From NCBI GenBank assembly GCA_021785195.1, contig JAJYGC010000005.1, forward strand, positions 62,001 to 126,000: 64,000 nt of DNA. Reading direction: 5' to 3'. Each line of letters begins with the position of its first letter. Position 1 is the stretch's first letter. The notes below the pieces were generated by a model. The model did no database searches, was not told the origin of the DNA, and worked only from the letters and a program-made list of their open reading frames with translations. A program made the position numbers and the translations under genes. Source of the stretch: Nitrospirota bacterium (lineage in GTDB: Bacteria; Nitrospirota; Leptospirillia; Leptospirillales; Leptospirillaceae). Of this stretch, positions 30,128 through 38,817 are shown one piece after another.

Positions 30128-31974
30128 TTTTCATCCTCCCTTCCCAGTTTTTCTTCTTTTTCCACATTCCGGTGACGCGAAAGCAAGTTTCTTTGGCGTT
30201 CAAAAAGGGTTTTCACTTCCGAAACTGTCGTCGCCTCCATCGGCCCCTTGTCCGCCCTTACTTGGGACACCATCCGGGGGAACCTCAAGGCATACCCTTC
30301 TTCTCCATCCGTCCTCCCGCACATATGCTGGGGAGAACGGGTAATATCATCCGCCCGGACGGAAACGACAAAGCGGGGCAATACCCAAAATTCCGGTTCA
30401 ATGTCGCTGAGGACGGAACGGGGACGCTCGCGAACCGCCGATTCTTCAAGCATCTTTCTCAAGACGACCCAATTCTCTTCCGTCAGCCCGGATCCAATCC
30501 GGGCGATAGATACAAAGGCATCCCGTTCGGGGTCGTAGACCGCTGCGAGAACAGCTCCGATCCCAAGCTTGGTCCGTTGCCCCTTCCCCTGATAATAACC
30601 GATCAAAACCAAATCGAGCGTGTCGGAGAGACTCTCCTTATAACTTCGCTTGAGCTTTATCCAGTTGAAGTTTCGAGAACCGGCGGTATAAACCCCTTCA
30701 AGCCTCTTTGCAATGATCCCTTCGAACCCCTCCTCCAGAACCTCATCGAAAAATTGGTCGATCAGGGAGGGATGATCGGCGATAATCAGCCGGGAGGCCC
30801 CAAAAACACCGGACGGCGCCATTTCATGCTCATCGATGGCAAACGAATGGACCGGGAACAGGCGCTCTATTTCTTTGCGCCTATCCTGAAAGGACCGATC
30901 CAGCCAGCTTTCGCCGTCCAGGAACATCAGGTCAAAAACAAGCGCCTTTAATGGAATTTCCAGCGATTTTTCAAGAACGTTATGCTTTCTTTTCCGGGTG
31001 ATCGTGATCTGGAACGGATGGAATCCCCCCGTTTCGCCATTGAACCCGAGTGCTTCCCCTTCAAAGATGACCGTTCTGTTCCCGAACAGGACACGTGTCG
31101 CTTCGACAATTTCCGGAAACATGGAGGTGGTTTCCTCGAGATTGCGGGAGAAAACCTGAACCTTGTTTCCGTCGGAGTGGACCTGGCAACGGAATCCATC
31201 GTATTTGCTTTCCACTGCACAGGTCCCGATCTTATCAAAGATTTCATCCCCTGAGGACAGCCGCTCGCAAAGCGCCATTCGAATCGGATAACCGGGAACA
31301 GGGCGGAGCGAGCGCAAGCCCTCGATCCCCTCCTTCCCCAGGAGGGTCACCACCCGACCCAGATCCGAGCACAGGTTGTAGGCTTTCTCTATGATGGGCT
31401 TTACTTCCTTCCCCCCCTGCCATTGAGCCATCGCTTCCACAATTGTAGCATCGCCGACACCGAGTCGCAGCTTTCCCACCACAAACCGGGCGACAAATCG
31501 GGAAGAAAGGGGGGACAGGCTTAAAAAAAGGTCCGAGAGTGACCGAACCTTTCCGTCCTGTGACCCCTCCCCAAACTGGTCCGAGAGGGCGCACAGCTGT
31601 TCAAACACGGAAAAAACCGGAAGATCGATTCCTTCACGTCCCGCCAGAACCTGCTCAACAAGAGTCCCGGGATCCCCCAATTTCCCCAGAAGTTGTTCCA
31701 AGGGCTCCAAAAGCGGAATGGAGGCCTCTGTCACCGCCCTTCCGATTGCCCGCAAGACAAGCTTTGAAGACATCCCCATCTCCCCGCCCCGGAATGGGGG
31801 GGCCAGTTGTCCCTGAACCATGTAGACCACCGGGGCCAGCTCCTGAACATCGAGATCCTTGAGAAGATCCCCAAGCGTCCGGGCCATTTCAAGCCGGCTG
31901 GATAGTTGTTCGAGCCTGGAAAAATATCCACAGATGTGATCAATTGATGTCGTCAACGCAAGAAGTCTCCCCAA
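30124..31974 (-). CDS. ATP-dependent DNA ligase, archaeal/eukaryotic-like
   Basis: Protein of 616 residues with the three-domain layout of LigI-type enzymes. An N-terminal DNA-binding domain (about 1-215) has LGVGDATIVEAMA. The adenylation domain has motif I ESKYDGFRCQVH (nucleophile Lys257), motif III VIFEGEALGFN, motif IV EGFEGIIAKRLEG and motif V NWIKLKRSY. An OB domain ends with RFPRMVSQVRADKG. It seals nicks using ATP. Most bacteria rely on NAD-dependent LigA for replication; a full-length ATP enzyme of this type is known from some acidophiles. TTG 31974 has a weak ribosome binding site; TTG 31956, with GGGGAG about 9 nt upstream, is a fair alternative. First gene of lig-hsp20-lon-nth. 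Confidence 0.93.
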   Translation of the reverse strand: MGRLLALTTSIDHICGYFSRLEQLSSRLEMARTLGDLLKDLDVQELAPVVYMVQGQLAPPFRGGEMGMSSKLVLRAIGRAVTEASIPLLEPLEQLLGKLGDPGTLVEQVLAGREGIDLPVFSVFEQLCALSDQFGEGSQDGKVRSLSDLFLSLSPLSSRFVARFVVGKLRLGVGDATIVEAMAQWQGGKEVKPIIEKAYNLCSDLGRVVTLLGKEGIEGLRSLRPVPGYPIRMALCERLSSGDEIFDKIGTCAVESKYDGFRCQVHSDGNKVQVFSRNLEETTSMFPEIVEATRVLFGNRTVIFEGEALGFNGETGGFHPFQITITRKRKHNVLEKSLEIPLKALVFDLMFLDGESWLDRSFQDRRKEIERLFPVHSFAIDEHEMAPSGVFGASRLIIADHPSLIDQFFDEVLEEGFEGIIAKRLEGVYTAGSRNFNWIKLKRSYKESLSDTLDLVLIGYYQGKGQRTKLGIGAVLAAVYDPERDAFVSIARIGSGLTEENWVVLRKMLEESAVRERPRSVLSDIEPEFWVLPRFVVSVRADDITRSPQHMCGRTDGEEGYALRFPRMVSQVRADKGPMEATTVSEVKTLFERQRNLLSRHRNVEKEEKLGREDEK

Positions 31975-31981
31975 GAATCAA

Positions 31982-32022
31982 GAAACGTTTCCTTTGTACC
32001 TGTTTTTGAATCGTTATAGAAT
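31982..32022 (+). promoter_or_regulatory. Promoter and palindrome between the ligase operon and a lipoprotein gene
   Basis: Plus strand: TTGTAC (31994-31999) and TAGAAT (32017-32022) are separated by 17 bp and point to the lipoprotein gene at 32120. The perfect 10-bp palindrome GAAACGTTTC (31982-31991) lies just upstream, 8 bp before the ligase start on the other strand. It could be an operator serving either direction. A TATAAC on the minus strand (about 32012-32017) may serve the ligase. Confidence 0.45.
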
Positions 32023-32119
32023 GAGAGCACATGGAAGAACCCGATCAGGATCCGAGCTTGGCCAGAGAGCGATCACAGATGTCGTCAGGAACAAGCACAA
32101 CTGAAGAAAGGAAGGATCC

Positions 32120-32593
32120 GTGAACGTTCAAAGCATTCGAACCATTCTCCTGTCAACCGGAACTGCAGGACTTTTTCTGCTTTCCGCCTGTTCGTTCACA
32201 TTTGGTGAAAATGAGCCGGGGAACAACGACACCGCTTCATCCTCTCCAGGACAGGTCCGACAGAGTTTGCCCGGGCCTTCGACCCCCCTCCCCATCACGT
32301 CCCCGGCCCAACACTCGGCGGCCTTGGGCGGCCCGCAAAGCCCGCTTGGACTCGAACCCATGGGAAATGGGGGGGATAATCAAAGCCCCGCATCGCAGTT
32401 GATGTCGGAGGGCACCCTCGGTTATGTCCTGGATCATCTCTTTGGAGGGCCCAACCCCCACATTGCCAGACCATTCCTTCCGGACCCGGGTTACAGCCAG
32501 ACAACAGCAGGAGGGGTCCCCGGAGGACTTTGGCCAGGAAATTGGTGGATACAGGGCCAGGGGGGAGGCTACAACCTGACCCACCTCCCCTGA
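32120..32593 (+). CDS. Hypothetical lipoprotein, Pro/Gly/Ser-rich
   Basis: Protein of 157 residues. A signal segment (TILLSTGTAGLFLL) precedes the lipobox LSAC with Cys near residue 24. The mature part is low-complexity, rich in Pro, Ser, Gly and Asn, and ends in a Gly/Trp-rich stretch (GGLWPGNWWIQGQGGGYN). No domain is recognised; it is probably an outer-membrane-anchored disordered protein. GTG 32120 follows AAGGAAGG. It is convergent with the Spy-like gene, with 17 bp between the stops. Confidence 0.6.
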   Translation: MNVQSIRTILLSTGTAGLFLLSACSFTFGENEPGNNDTASSSPGQVRQSLPGPSTPLPITSPAQHSAALGGPQSPLGLEPMGNGGDNQSPASQLMSEGTLGYVLDHLFGGPNPHIARPFLPDPGYSQTTAGGVPGGLWPGNWWIQGQGGGYNLTHLP

Positions 32594-32610
32594 CAAGCAC
32601 TTCGTGCGAC

Positions 32611-33135
32611 CTAGTGGGCGGGCTCCGGTGATTTCGAGGTGGACTGCTTGCTCAGAAGAGTGGACCAATCCTGTCGGGCCTTGTCCCACTGTTCTTTCTT
32701 GAGGATCCCCTGAACGTGGGCAAGGGAACTGATCGCACTGAATGTCACTTCTCCCCGCAGGTCGGAAAGTCTCTGTATCTCGGGCTTGACTTCCTGCAGG
32801 GGGATGGGAAACACGCTGACCTTTTTTGAAAGGGAGCCAGCGATTCGCCCCATCTCTTTTCCGAGGTCCTGGCTTTTCAGCCGGAAATTCACCTGGATGT
32901 CCCGCAGCTCCCTCACCTGGTCATTCGTAAGCCCCAGTTCTTTCTGCTGGGAAGGAAGCCAGTTCAGGAACAGGTCAGTTGAGATCACGCTGTTTTGAAC
33001 AGGATCCAGCTCTGCGGCCTGAATTTGTTTCGGCAGCATGGAAGAGAATCCTGGAGCAATGGCCAAAACGATCAATCCAGTCATGACTCCGGCCAAGAAT
33101 CCTCTTCCCGTTATTTTTCCCATCACTCGATCCAT
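32611..33135 (-). CDS. Periplasmic Spy/CpxP-like protein
   Basis: Exported protein of 174 residues with a signal sequence (FLAGVMTGLIVLAIAPGFS, about 13-31) and a small all-helical mature domain. The segment KELGLTNDQVRELRDIQVNF (about 66-85) is the 'L-T-x-x-Q' type repeat of Spy/CpxP and heavy-metal-sensor (CnrR-like) proteins. A second weaker helix pair follows (LAHVQGILKKEQWDKARQDW). These proteins act as periplasmic chaperones or envelope stress and metal sensors. AAGGGG lies 5 nt before ATG 33135. No partner kinase or efflux pump is adjacent. Confidence 0.7.
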   Translation of the reverse strand: MDRVMGKITGRGFLAGVMTGLIVLAIAPGFSSMLPKQIQAAELDPVQNSVISTDLFLNWLPSQQKELGLTNDQVRELRDIQVNFRLKSQDLGKEMGRIAGSLSKKVSVFPIPLQEVKPEIQRLSDLRGEVTFSAISSLAHVQGILKKEQWDKARQDWSTLLSKQSTSKSPEPAH

Positions 33136-33198
33136 GGCTACCCCTTCTATGAATGATCCTTGAAGACCTCTCTTCCAGCAGAAAAAAACCCTGAGATC

Positions 33199-33226
33199 TT
33201 GTCTCTGGAGATGTTTCCGATATATT
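33199..33226 (+). promoter_or_regulatory. Candidate promoter for lnt-prfB
   Basis: TTGTCT (33199-33204) and TATATT (33221-33226) are separated by 16 bp in the gap between the divergent Spy-like and lnt genes. The transcript would have a leader of about 120 nt before the lnt GTG. Confidence 0.45.
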
Positions 33227-33353
33227 ACACACGGTTAAGGGGAAAATCACGAATCTTTCGGGATGGGACAGGCGGGTTTGTTTTTTGGACAGCACTTGGG
33301 TCGGGCAATCGATGCCTTTTGCTCGTGTTTTCATTGAGAGACGAGGATAAACC

Positions 33354-34928
33354 GTGTACCTAAAGATCTTGACGGGGCTTTCCAGCGGCCTTTTCCTTGG
33401 GGTGCTGTTCCATCATTCCGCCTGGAGCTACCACCTCTGGTGGGTTTCTCTTTTCCTTTTCTTGCCCTTATGGCTTTCCCCCATTCTTTCGCTCAAACGA
33501 GAGTTTTCCGCGGGGCTCTCCTTCGGACTTGGATACAATCTTGTCGGGTTATTCTGGCTGGTTCCGACCATGGTCCACTATGGGCATGTTCCAGTCCCGC
33601 TGGCTCTCTTGGGACTTTCCCTCCTATGCCTCTACATGTCCCTCTTCCCGGCTTTGTTCTGGACCGCTTTCTCTTCCATCCGGAGAAAGGTGCCCCGATT
33701 CTGGCTACCCGCGACAGCCGCTGCCCTTTGGAGCGTTTCAGAGGTGGCGAAGGGAATCATTTTCACAGGCTTTCCCTGGAACCCGCTGGGGTCACTTCCA
33801 TTTGACCACCCCCCTTTTTTCCTTCTGGCATCCGTGACAGGGGTCACAGGGCTCTCCTTCCTGATTGTCCTGGCGAATGGCTTGTTGGCGATCGGTCTCG
33901 AAGGTCTCATGAAACCTGGCATTTCTTCTTTGGCCCGGGGGATCCCATTCGTCCTGTTGGGCGTCCAGCTCACCTGGTGGGTCGGATTTGGTGAACAGAA
34001 ATTGACCTCAGAACAACCTGACCGTCCACTCCCGGTTTCCCTCATTCAGGGCAACATCCCACAAGATCAAAAATGGACACCTTCGTTCATTTCCCAGACA
34101 ATTCGGACTTACCTGTCCATGAGCCAATCGGCAATCCAGCAGGGGGGGAAACTTCTCATCTGGCCTGAAACGGCCCTTCCAATCGTTTACAATGCTCCTC
34201 CCTCATCGGTCGAAGAGGACGTTCTCCGTGTCTTTTCCCTGCCTGTTCCGCTCGTCACAGGGACATTGGGGCTGGAGAAAAGGGGAAAGACACATCAAAG
34301 CTACCAGTTTTCGAACGATGCCATCGGGATCGACCCGAATCACCCGGAGCCCCAGAGATACCAAAAGACACATTTGGTCCCCTTTGGAGAATACATTCCC
34401 CTCCCCTCCCTTTTTGGATGGCTCCGGAACATGACTGGCATCACAGGCGATCTGGCACCGGGAAAGACACACAAGGTCTTTTCGTTTACAATGGACGGAA
34501 AGCCCTTGTCCATTGCCCCGGTCATCTGTTACGAAGCCCTTTATCCCTCCTTGATCAGGAGGATCGCCCTCAATGACCCTGACCTTCTTGTGGTTATTTC
34601 TGATGATGCATGGTTTGGGAATTCCGATGCACCCTACCAGCTTTTTAGGCAATCCCTGGTCCGCTCCGTGGAAAATGGGATTCCGCTCATCCGGGGGGCC
34701 AATACGGGGGTGTCCGGAGCCGTGACGCCTGATGGCTCCATCGTTGGAGAAACTTCACTTTTCAGGAGACAAGTGGTTACAATCCCCCTTTCCCTGGAGA
34801 GCCACGAAACGTTCTACCGAAAACACGGGGAATGGATTTTTCGGCTATCCCTGATCTACCTCATCAGTCTCTTCTCGATTCTGAAAATGAGGGACCACCC
34901 ACAAGAAAGGAACATCTGTGAGCATTGA
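33354..34928 (+). CDS. lnt: Lnt, apolipoprotein N-acyltransferase
   Basis: Inner-membrane enzyme of 524 residues that adds the third acyl chain to lipoproteins, consistent with the several lipobox proteins here. About six N-terminal helices are followed by a periplasmic nitrilase-like domain with the catalytic triad in LIWPETALP (Glu), YQKTHLVPFGEYIP (Lys) and APVICYEALYP (Cys). A final helix lies near 500-518. GTG 33354 has GAGG about 8 nt upstream. The last 11 bp overlap the prfB start. Full length and all three catalytic residues are present. Confidence 0.94.
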   Translation: MYLKILTGLSSGLFLGVLFHHSAWSYHLWWVSLFLFLPLWLSPILSLKREFSAGLSFGLGYNLVGLFWLVPTMVHYGHVPVPLALLGLSLLCLYMSLFPALFWTAFSSIRRKVPRFWLPATAAALWSVSEVAKGIIFTGFPWNPLGSLPFDHPPFFLLASVTGVTGLSFLIVLANGLLAIGLEGLMKPGISSLARGIPFVLLGVQLTWWVGFGEQKLTSEQPDRPLPVSLIQGNIPQDQKWTPSFISQTIRTYLSMSQSAIQQGGKLLIWPETALPIVYNAPPSSVEEDVLRVFSLPVPLVTGTLGLEKRGKTHQSYQFSNDAIGIDPNHPEPQRYQKTHLVPFGEYIPLPSLFGWLRNMTGITGDLAPGKTHKVFSFTMDGKPLSIAPVICYEALYPSLIRRIALNDPDLLVVISDDAWFGNSDAPYQLFRQSLVRSVENGIPLIRGANTGVSGAVTPDGSIVGETSLFRRQVVTIPLSLESHETFYRKHGEWIFRLSLIYLISLFSILKMRDHPQERNICEH

Positions 34929-36070
34929 GACACTTGAATCACTAAGGGAACGCTTTCAGGCGGAAGAGACACGGATCACTCAAATCCGGAGGCATCTTTG
35001 ACTCGGACAGGCTTGCAGTCCAGCTAGAACAGATCGATGCCCAGACGCAATCTCCCGAATTCTGGAAGGATGGGGATCGGGCCAAAAAGTTGCTCAGGGA
35101 AAAAAGCAGGCTCGAAAAGAGGCTCGAGCTCATTCACAATCTGGAACGGGAAGAATCGGACATCAAGGCCCTTCTCGACCTGGCTGATGATCCGGAGTTT
35201 CTCAGCGAGCTCTCCCAGCGTGTTCCGGCATTTGTCGAAACGGTCCAGACCTTTGAACTGGAAGAAATCCTTTCGGATGACAAATCCGACAGTCCGGCAA
35301 TCCTTGAAATTCATCCTGGGGCTGGGGGGACAGAGTCTCAGGATTGGGCCCAGATCCTGCTCCGGATGTACCTCCGCTGGGCCGAGCGGCATAAAATGAC
35401 CATTGAAGTCATTGACATCCAGCCGGGAGATGAGGCCGGGATCAAAAGCGCGACAGTCCTGTTCCGGGGAGAGTACGCGTTCGGTTACCTCGCCGCAGAA
35501 TCCGGAATTCACCGGCTCGTGAGAATCTCTCCATTTGATGCCAACAAAAGGCGCCATACCTCTTTTTCGTCCGTCTTTGTCTATCCCGAACTCGATGATG
35601 ACGTCCAGGTCGAGATCCGCGATGAGGATATCCGGATTGACACCTTCAGGGCCTCATCCGCAGGAGGGCAACACGTCAATAAGACATCCTCCGCCATCCG
35701 GCTGACCCATATGCCTTCAGGAATTGTGATTTCAAGCCAGAATGAGCGGTCCCAGCTTCAAAACCGGGAAATGGCGTTCAAGGTCCTGAAGGCAAAGCTT
35801 TATGAATTGGAGCAGAAGAAGAAAAAGGAAGCCCTGGATCAGATATCAGGAGCGCAGAACAAGAAGGAGATTGGGTGGGGACATCAGATCAGGTCCTATG
35901 TGCTTCAACCCTATCAAATGATCAAGGACCATCGCACCGGACTTGAGACCGGGAAAGTGTCCGAAGTTCTTGACGGCGACCTTGACGGGTTGATCCGGGG
36001 ATTCCTCCTTGCGAAATGGGAAGGAACCCTCCCGGGAAACGGCCAGGACATAGTGTTGCCCGGAGAATAA
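34918..36070 (+). CDS. prfB: PrfB, peptide chain release factor 2, with programmed +1 frameshift
   Basis: The gene begins at GTG 34918 and reads 27 codons to CTT, where TGA (34999-35001) follows. Decoding must shift +1 to GAC (35000-35002) and then continues to 36070, giving 383 residues. The shift site CTT-TGA-C is preceded by GGAGG three bases upstream, the same arrangement as in E. coli prfB, where low RF2 levels favour the shift. RF2 marks are the SPF tripeptide in RISPFDANKRR (stop-codon recognition) and GGQ in ASSAGGQHVNKTSS (hydrolysis). The first frame overlaps the end of lnt by 11 bp; AAAGGA lies 6 nt upstream. A search that ignores the shift would start too late, near 35090. Confidence 0.96.
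34988..35002 (+). other. prfB programmed +1 frameshift signal
   Basis: GGAGG (34988-34992), a 3-nt spacer, then CTT TGA C (34996-35002). This is the canonical RF2 autoregulatory site: internal Shine-Dalgarno, slippery leucine codon, weak TGA stop with C after it. Confidence 0.95.
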
Positions 36071-36076
36071 GTTTCG

Positions 36077-36580
36077 TCATGTTCGGGACGGGGATGACAG
36101 ACGTTTGGCATATACCCGAAGGGAGACGGTAAACCCCCGGGATCTCCACCCCTTGTCCCTCTTCGGGTCATCCAGCGCCATGACTTCGACAATCTCGACA
36201 TTCTTTTTTTGGAACCACTCCATCAGTCGGTCGTAGAGGCAATGGCCCACACCCTTCCCACGGAATCCGGGGGCCACATACCAGTGCAATATCTGGCCGG
36301 CGAAAGCCGGGTGTCCGTAAGGCCGATTATAGGTGTGACCGAGAATGAAGCCAATCGGACGGGTGTCTGACAGGGCCATGAATGAAATGCAACGGTCCGT
36401 ATCCTCCAGCATGTGGGCGACCGTTCGGGAACAGGCTGCTTCCCCTTCCGGACCAGCTTCAATCAGCGGAGGGGACTCTTCCTCGATCAGGCTTTTCCAC
36501 ATGCGGGCAAGAACTGGCGCCATTGAAGACACAGCGACAATATACCTGATCTCTTTCGGGCTTTTCCCGTTCATGGGCAT
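36077..36580 (-). CDS. GNAT-family N-acetyltransferase
   Basis: Protein of 167 residues with a GNAT fold. Motif A, which binds acetyl-CoA, is LHWYVAPGFRGKGVGHCLYD (about 103-122), with the R-x-x-G-x-G core reading RGKGVG. The following strand and helix (VEIVEVMALDDPKRDKGWRSRGF) match motif B. The substrate cannot be predicted. It is convergent with prfB, with only 6 bp between the stops, so no separate terminator is visible. The start may be ATG 36580 or ATG 36574. Confidence 0.8.
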   Translation of the reverse strand: MPMNGKSPKEIRYIVAVSSMAPVLARMWKSLIEEESPPLIEAGPEGEAACSRTVAHMLEDTDRCISFMALSDTRPIGFILGHTYNRPYGHPAFAGQILHWYVAPGFRGKGVGHCLYDRLMEWFQKKNVEIVEVMALDDPKRDKGWRSRGFTVSLRVYAKRLSSPSRT

Positions 36581-36688
36581 TTTCCATTTTCCTAAAACCC
36601 GTTAAGGGTCCAATTTGTTCAAGGCCACTTGTCCAGACACGGGGGAAAGTCTATCATTACAAAATAAACACGCCAAGGTTAAGGCTCA

Positions 36689-37123
36689 ATGACCTTCATC
36701 CGAAGAGTATCCGGGAACGTACTGATGAGCAGAGATCTTGCCAAACCCGAAGGTGATGAGCCACAAAGTTCATGGTCGATGGCAATCCGGAGCATTACTG
36801 CCCAGATCAAGCTCATGATCGTGTCGTTGGTCATTCTCCTCACATTCTTTACCTTCTGGGGAAAGGCACACCTGAAATCTCACGCCTTCCAGCAGAAGCT
36901 TGTGGAAAGCCATCACCTCCTGAAAATTGGGACTTATCCGACATTTCAGGAAGCACTGACCCAGCTGTCGGAGAGGGTATCCGGATCGATCAAGACTTAT
37001 CCTTACCAGCAGGGAATTACGATATGGTACGCCCACCTAGCGCTCTTTGGAGTGGCATTCCCCGACCAAAAGGGGGTTATCCGGCAGTCTTCGGGTGGAT
37101 ACGAGTTGTACGAGGAAGATTAG
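36689..37123 (+). CDS. Hypothetical single-pass membrane protein
   Basis: Protein of 144 residues with one clear membrane helix (LMIVSLVILLTFFTFWG, about 42-58), a charged N-terminal cytosolic arm, and an 80-residue C-terminal part that would face the periplasm. No family is recognised. ATG 36689 has AAGG upstream; ATG 36725 would shorten the arm by 12 residues. It precedes the LON-domain gene by 94 bp. Confidence 0.5.
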   Translation: MTFIRRVSGNVLMSRDLAKPEGDEPQSSWSMAIRSITAQIKLMIVSLVILLTFFTFWGKAHLKSHAFQQKLVESHHLLKIGTYPTFQEALTQLSERVSGSIKTYPYQQGITIWYAHLALFGVAFPDQKGVIRQSSGGYELYEED

Positions 37124-37217
37124 GTTGCGTCTTGTTCCTAAAAATATTCGGGAATGGCTTTCCTTGTCGCCTTCCCTCCGATGAACACTTAACATCCATC
37201 ATACTGAAAGGGCGAAA

Positions 37218-37874
37218 ATGGCTTTGACCGTTCCCCTGTTTCCCCTTCCGAACGTAGTCTTGTTTCCCAAGACGTTGCGCCCGCTTCATATTTTCGAACC
37301 CCGTTACAGGGCACTTGTGGCAGAAGCAATCCGGACAGACAACATGATTGGGATGATCCTCCTGAAAGAGGGATGGGAGGAGCAGTATGACAAATCCCCC
37401 CCCATTCAGGGGACCGGTTGCCTGGGACGGATCATCCAGAGCAATCGCCTCTCAGACGGACGATACTACATTACCCTTCTGGGTCTCTCGTCTTTCACCA
37501 TCCAGGAGGAACTGGAGGTGGCGACATTCCGGAAAGGGATCATCACCCTGAACGAAACCTTTTCCACCGAGCCCCTTTCCACCATTGAGTTCGAACGCCT
37601 TTCCCAGACGGTTGATGAAACCCTGGGGCTGCTCGACCTTGAAAGGGAACTTTCCTGGATCAGAGACTCAACCCTTGAACCGGAAGCGTTGGTTCACCAT
37701 TGGTCCGCCTTTCTCCCATTTTCCCCCGAAGAACGGCAATTTCTCCTTGAATCCCCGACCCTGAAGGCGCAGGCTGGTCGATTGTTTGATCTCCTTTTGT
37801 TCAAACGATTCGAAAACAATGCCGACCTCAGGGCAAGGAGTTCGGAATCCAACACATTCGAAACCTATCTGTGA
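37218..37874 (+). CDS. LON substrate-binding-domain protein
   Basis: Protein of 218 residues that consists only of the LON N-terminal (PUA-like) domain. It starts VPLFPLPNVVLFPKTLRPLHIFEPRYRALV, read here as VPLFPLPNVVLFPKT then LRPLHIFEPRY, and contains GTGCLGRI and DGRYYITLLG. No AAA+ or protease domain is present; the real Lon is encoded at 27196-29685. Stand-alone proteins of this kind are widespread and poorly understood. GAAAGGG precedes ATG 37218. A DUF815 ATPase gene follows after 16 bp. Confidence 0.85.
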   Translation: MALTVPLFPLPNVVLFPKTLRPLHIFEPRYRALVAEAIRTDNMIGMILLKEGWEEQYDKSPPIQGTGCLGRIIQSNRLSDGRYYITLLGLSSFTIQEELEVATFRKGIITLNETFSTEPLSTIEFERLSQTVDETLGLLDLERELSWIRDSTLEPEALVHHWSAFLPFSPEERQFLLESPTLKAQAGRLFDLLLFKRFENNADLRARSSESNTFETYL

Positions 37875-37890
37875 TCAGGGGAATCGGTTC

Positions 37891-38817
37891 TTGGACCAGG
37901 TCGTCAATCCGTTCAAAGCATCCCTTTCCCATCCCTCTTCTTCCTACCGGCTTCTTTCCGCTGGCAGGGATTTCCCCGTCCTGTACCCCGTCCAACATCT
38001 TCGGACTCCTCCCGGAGAAGGACTCCTGGGCCTTTCCGGCCCAAGCCAGATCCTGCGAAAAAACCTTGCCAGTTTCGAAACTGGATTGTCTCCTGTCTCC
38101 ACGCTTATCCACGGATTTCGGGGAACGGGCAAAACATCAATGGTTCTCCAGGTCTGGCGCCAGACAGACAACCACCACAAGTCCATTGGAATTTCTCCGT
38201 GCCGCCTGATCCAAATTGACCGGGAGGGGATTCCGCACCTTCTCCCCCTGATAGAAGCACTGGACACCCGTCCTGAATTTGCATTGATTTTGTTCGACGA
38301 CCTCTATTTCCCCCCCGAAGACCCACTGTTCCACCATTTTCGATCATTTCTCGATGGCGGAATTGCTGGCCTTCCGGAAAACGTTGGACTCATCGTGACA
38401 TCCAATCACCGGCATATGATCTCCGAGTCATTTTCGAGGAGAGACGATGCCCTCCATCCGAGGGAAACAGTGGACGACTCGCTGGCACTATGGGACCGCT
38501 TTGGACTGACACTCTCCTTTACCGAACCCAGTCTTGACCAATATCTGGATCTCGTCCTGGCAAAACTGGAATCGCGAAAACTTCTTCCCCAGGGGGCGCG
38601 CACACCCAATACCTCTTCCGACGACCTCCCACTGGGAAACAGTCATGAATTCTCCCCCCCTGACACGCTTACAGGAATCATACAAAGGGCAACACTGTTT
38701 TCCAGGCTCAGGGCCTCAAGGTCAGGAAGAACCGCCGAATGGTTCGCAGATCTTTATGAGCGTGGACTCATTGATGTCATTGCCGGGGAGCAGAACAACG
38801 GAGCGGGTGGTGAATAA
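37891..38817 (+). CDS. DUF815-type AAA+ ATPase
   Basis: Protein of 308 residues with Walker A HGFRGTGKTSMV and Walker B FALILFDDLYF. The DUF815 hallmarks are FHHFRSFLDGG, LPENVGLIVTSNHRHMI and the DSLALWDRFGLTLSF segment that ends the AAA core. The family function is unknown. The open frame begins further upstream inside the LON-domain gene, but TTG 37891, with AGGGGA about 8 nt before it, lies just past that gene's stop and gives a normal length. The last 8 bp overlap the cupin gene. Confidence 0.82.
   Translation: MDQVVNPFKASLSHPSSSYRLLSAGRDFPVLYPVQHLRTPPGEGLLGLSGPSQILRKNLASFETGLSPVSTLIHGFRGTGKTSMVLQVWRQTDNHHKSIGISPCRLIQIDREGIPHLLPLIEALDTRPEFALILFDDLYFPPEDPLFHHFRSFLDGGIAGLPENVGLIVTSNHRHMISESFSRRDDALHPRETVDDSLALWDRFGLTLSFTEPSLDQYLDLVLAKLESRKLLPQGARTPNTSSDDLPLGNSHEFSPPDTLTGIIQRATLFSRLRASRSGRTAEWFADLYERGLIDVIAGEQNNGAGGE

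Noticed and set aside
34942..35133. Reverse-strand and late-start frames in the first part of prfB
   Set aside because: The programmed frameshift explains the in-frame stop; the forward reading before 35090 is clearly RF2.
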